A DNA stretch of 7,328 nt, taken from a bacterium (GTDB taxonomy: Bacteria > Zixibacteria > MSB-5A5 > GN15 > FEB-12). The position numbers were made by a program, and so were the translations under genes. The notes under the pieces were generated by a model. The model had not been told where the DNA came from, did no database searches, and worked only from the letters and a program-made list of their open reading frames with translations. The first letter of the stretch is position 1. Every line of letters begins with the position of its first letter. Shown here piece by piece: positions 6,678-7,328 of this stretch. The stretch is taken from NCBI GenBank assembly GCA_030612965.1, contig JAUWMW010000114.1:1-7328 (forward strand). The letters are read 5' to 3'.

Positions 6678-6706
6678 ATCATAACAGGGTTCAACGCCCC
6701 AGTCAA
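6678..6706 (-). promoter_or_regulatory. Strong sigma70-type promoter of the manC operon
   Basis: On the minus strand, TTGACT (6706-6701) is followed after exactly 17 bases by TATGAT (6683-6678). A TG lies one base before the -10 hexamer (an extended -10). Five of six bases match the consensus in each hexamer. The start site would be near 6671. That leaves about 10 bases before the ATG at 6660, but about 32 before the GTG at 6639, including its GAGAGG. A perfect 10-base palindrome, TGATCGATCA (6672-6681), covers the end of the -10 and the expected start site and could be a repressor site. No experimental support is available here. Confidence 0.7.
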
Positions 6707-6754
6707 GCGAAGATTCCCCTCCTGAGGTCCACGAGGCCGATCAACGGCAGTCCG

Positions 6755-6776
6755 CGCTACTCACATCCGCGTAGCG
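6755..6776. repeat. Small inverted repeat upstream of the manC promoter
   Basis: CGCTAC (6755-6760) and GTAGCG (6771-6776) form a 6-base inverted repeat around a 10-base loop. It lies about 50 bases upstream of the -35 element. It could be a weak hairpin or a protein-binding site, but six bases can arise by chance in GC-rich sequence. Confidence 0.25.
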
Positions 6777-6797
6777 GCTCTATCGCAATTGCATGTT

Positions 6798-6821
6798 CCA
6801 CCCGTTCCTGCGTTCGGGTGG
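6798..6821. repeat. Inverted repeat, second of two adjoining hairpins after iorB
   Basis: CCACCCG (6798-6804) and CGGGTGG (6815-6821) are perfectly complementary over 7 bases with a 10-base loop. In the iorB transcript this hairpin comes after the one at 6820-6845. The two share bases 6820-6821, so both cannot form their outermost pairs at once. No run of T follows on the minus strand, so it is not a typical intrinsic terminator by itself. It may be part of a dispersed palindromic intergenic repeat. Confidence 0.55.
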
Positions 6822-6845
6822 TGTCGGGCGACCCCGCCCGACGCC
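6820..6845 (-). terminator. GC-rich hairpin after iorB, possible terminator or palindromic repeat
   Basis: GTCGGGCG (6823-6830) pairs perfectly with CGCCCGAC (6835-6842) across the 4-base loop ACCC. The stem extends to 11 bases through one mismatch (6822 with 6843) and two further G-C pairs. It begins about 21 bases after the iorB stop codon, where a terminator would be expected, but it lacks a following U-rich tract in the minus-strand transcript. It could halt transcription, protect the 3' end of the iorB message, or be an intergenic palindromic repeat. Confidence 0.5.
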
Positions 6846-6866
6846 TGCCTTCACACGTGATGGCTG

Positions 6867-7328
6867 TCAGGCCTTGACCTGTTGAGCCGCCAGTTGGCGA
6901 CCCCGCTCTAAGGCGGTCAGGTTTATCTCGACAAACCTGGATTTGACCTTGGTCTTGATGGCTTCGTTCCACGACGCGATATCGAACGGCAGATAAGCGG
7001 ACATCACTCCCAGAAGGATAGTATTCACCAGCCTCGGGTTCCCCAACTCTCGCGCGATGGCGTCGGCTTCAACCCCAATCACATTGGCCAGCTTCTTTTT
7101 CAAGCGTTTGAGAGCGTCGTAAGGATAAGTCAGATCCTTTGTCGATGTCACTATCGCCGGTATCAGTGAAGTCGTGGACACAATCGCCACCCCGTCCTTC
7201 TTCATCCAATCAACCGCCCGTAAGCCCTCGGCCTGCTCGAACGAAATCAGAACATCGGCCTGGCCGTATGGAATGGTCGGCGAGAACACCTTGGGGCCGA
7301 TGCGGACGTGCGACGATACTACGCCGCC
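6867..7328 (-). CDS. iorB: Indolepyruvate:ferredoxin oxidoreductase beta-type subunit, 5' end cut by window
   Basis: The 153 visible residues are the C-terminal three quarters of a 2-oxoacid:ferredoxin oxidoreductase gamma/beta subunit of the IorB type. The partner IorA carries thiamine diphosphate and iron-sulfur clusters, and the complex oxidatively decarboxylates aryl pyruvates such as indolepyruvate to aryl-acetyl-CoA while reducing ferredoxin. Recognisable parts are GGVVSSHVRIG at the visible start, PTIPYGQADVLISFEQAEGLRA, and LGNPRLVNTILLGVMSAYLP. These match the IorB core, which is about 190-200 residues in full, so some 40 residues lie beyond base 7328. The frame runs open to the window edge, so an internal GTG at 7289 is not the start. 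The gene ends at TGA (6869-6867), followed by the paired hairpins. The iorA partner is expected just outside the window. A related 2-oxoacid oxidoreductase with another substrate is possible. Confidence 0.87.
   Translation of the reverse strand, partial: GGVVSSHVRIGPKVFSPTIPYGQADVLISFEQAEGLRAVDWMKKDGVAIVSTTSLIPAIVTSTKDLTYPYDALKRLKKKLANVIGVEADAIARELGNPRLVNTILLGVMSAYLPFDIASWNEAIKTKVKSRFVEINLTALERGRQLAAQQVKA

Noticed and set aside
6798..6845. CRISPR array or integration site
   Set aside because: There are only two different palindromes, no repeated spacer arrangement, no cas genes, and no tRNA or integrase nearby.
6757..6972. Minus-strand 71-codon open frame across the intergenic region
   Set aside because: It overlaps the iorB 3' end in another frame, and its translation is low-complexity Arg/Gly/Gln-rich with no binding site. 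The hairpins and promoter explain the gap better.

Overview
The window is one strand-coherent block of ordinary bacterial chromosome. All eight recognisable genes lie on the minus strand, so transcription runs from base 7328 towards base 1. The base composition looks moderately GC-rich (judged by eye, not measured). A SPOR-domain lipoprotein, a secreted DUF3108 protein, and a GDP-mannose synthesis gene suggest a Gram-negative-type (diderm) bacterium. The protein-arginine-phosphatase-like active site and the deoxyhypusine-synthase-like protein fit a poorly studied environmental phylum, perhaps one of the FCB or Zixibacteria type. That placement is a guess, because no rRNA or other marker gene is present.

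Layout in the direction of transcription: (1) 7328-6867 is the 3' part of an indolepyruvate:ferredoxin oxidoreductase beta-type subunit, cut by the window edge. (2) 6866-6640 is the only sizeable gap. It holds two adjoining GC-rich hairpins just after the iorB stop and then a strong sigma70-type promoter. (3) 6639-2057 is a tightly packed six-gene run: mannose-1-phosphate guanylyltransferase, SPOR lipoprotein, Sua5/YrdC/YwlC-type threonylcarbamoyl-AMP synthase, low-molecular-weight phosphatase with an arginine-phosphatase P-loop, DUF3108 exported protein, and a deoxyhypusine-synthase-like protein of unknown function. Neighbouring genes overlap by 26, 8, 4 and about 20 (or 8) bases, and the last pair is separated by 3 bases, so they are very probably one operon. 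(4) 2056-1953 is a short gap with a second promoter candidate. (5) 1952-1 holds a fused glutamate formimidoyltransferase/formimidoyl-THF cyclodeaminase followed directly by a PHP-domain phosphoesterase, whose ATG abuts the ftcD stop codon; the PHP gene runs off the window.

The six-gene operon mixes envelope genes (ManC, SPOR lipoprotein, DUF3108) with a tRNA t6A-type gene and a phosphatase. The TsaC/phosphatase pairing resembles the ywlC-ywlE neighbourhood of Bacillus. The ftcD gene links histidine breakdown to the one-carbon folate pool, and no other hut gene is in view. I see no mobile elements, CRISPR arrays, tRNA or rRNA genes. The least explained parts are the deoxyhypusine-synthase-like protein, the divergent TsaC active-site segment and the paired hairpins.
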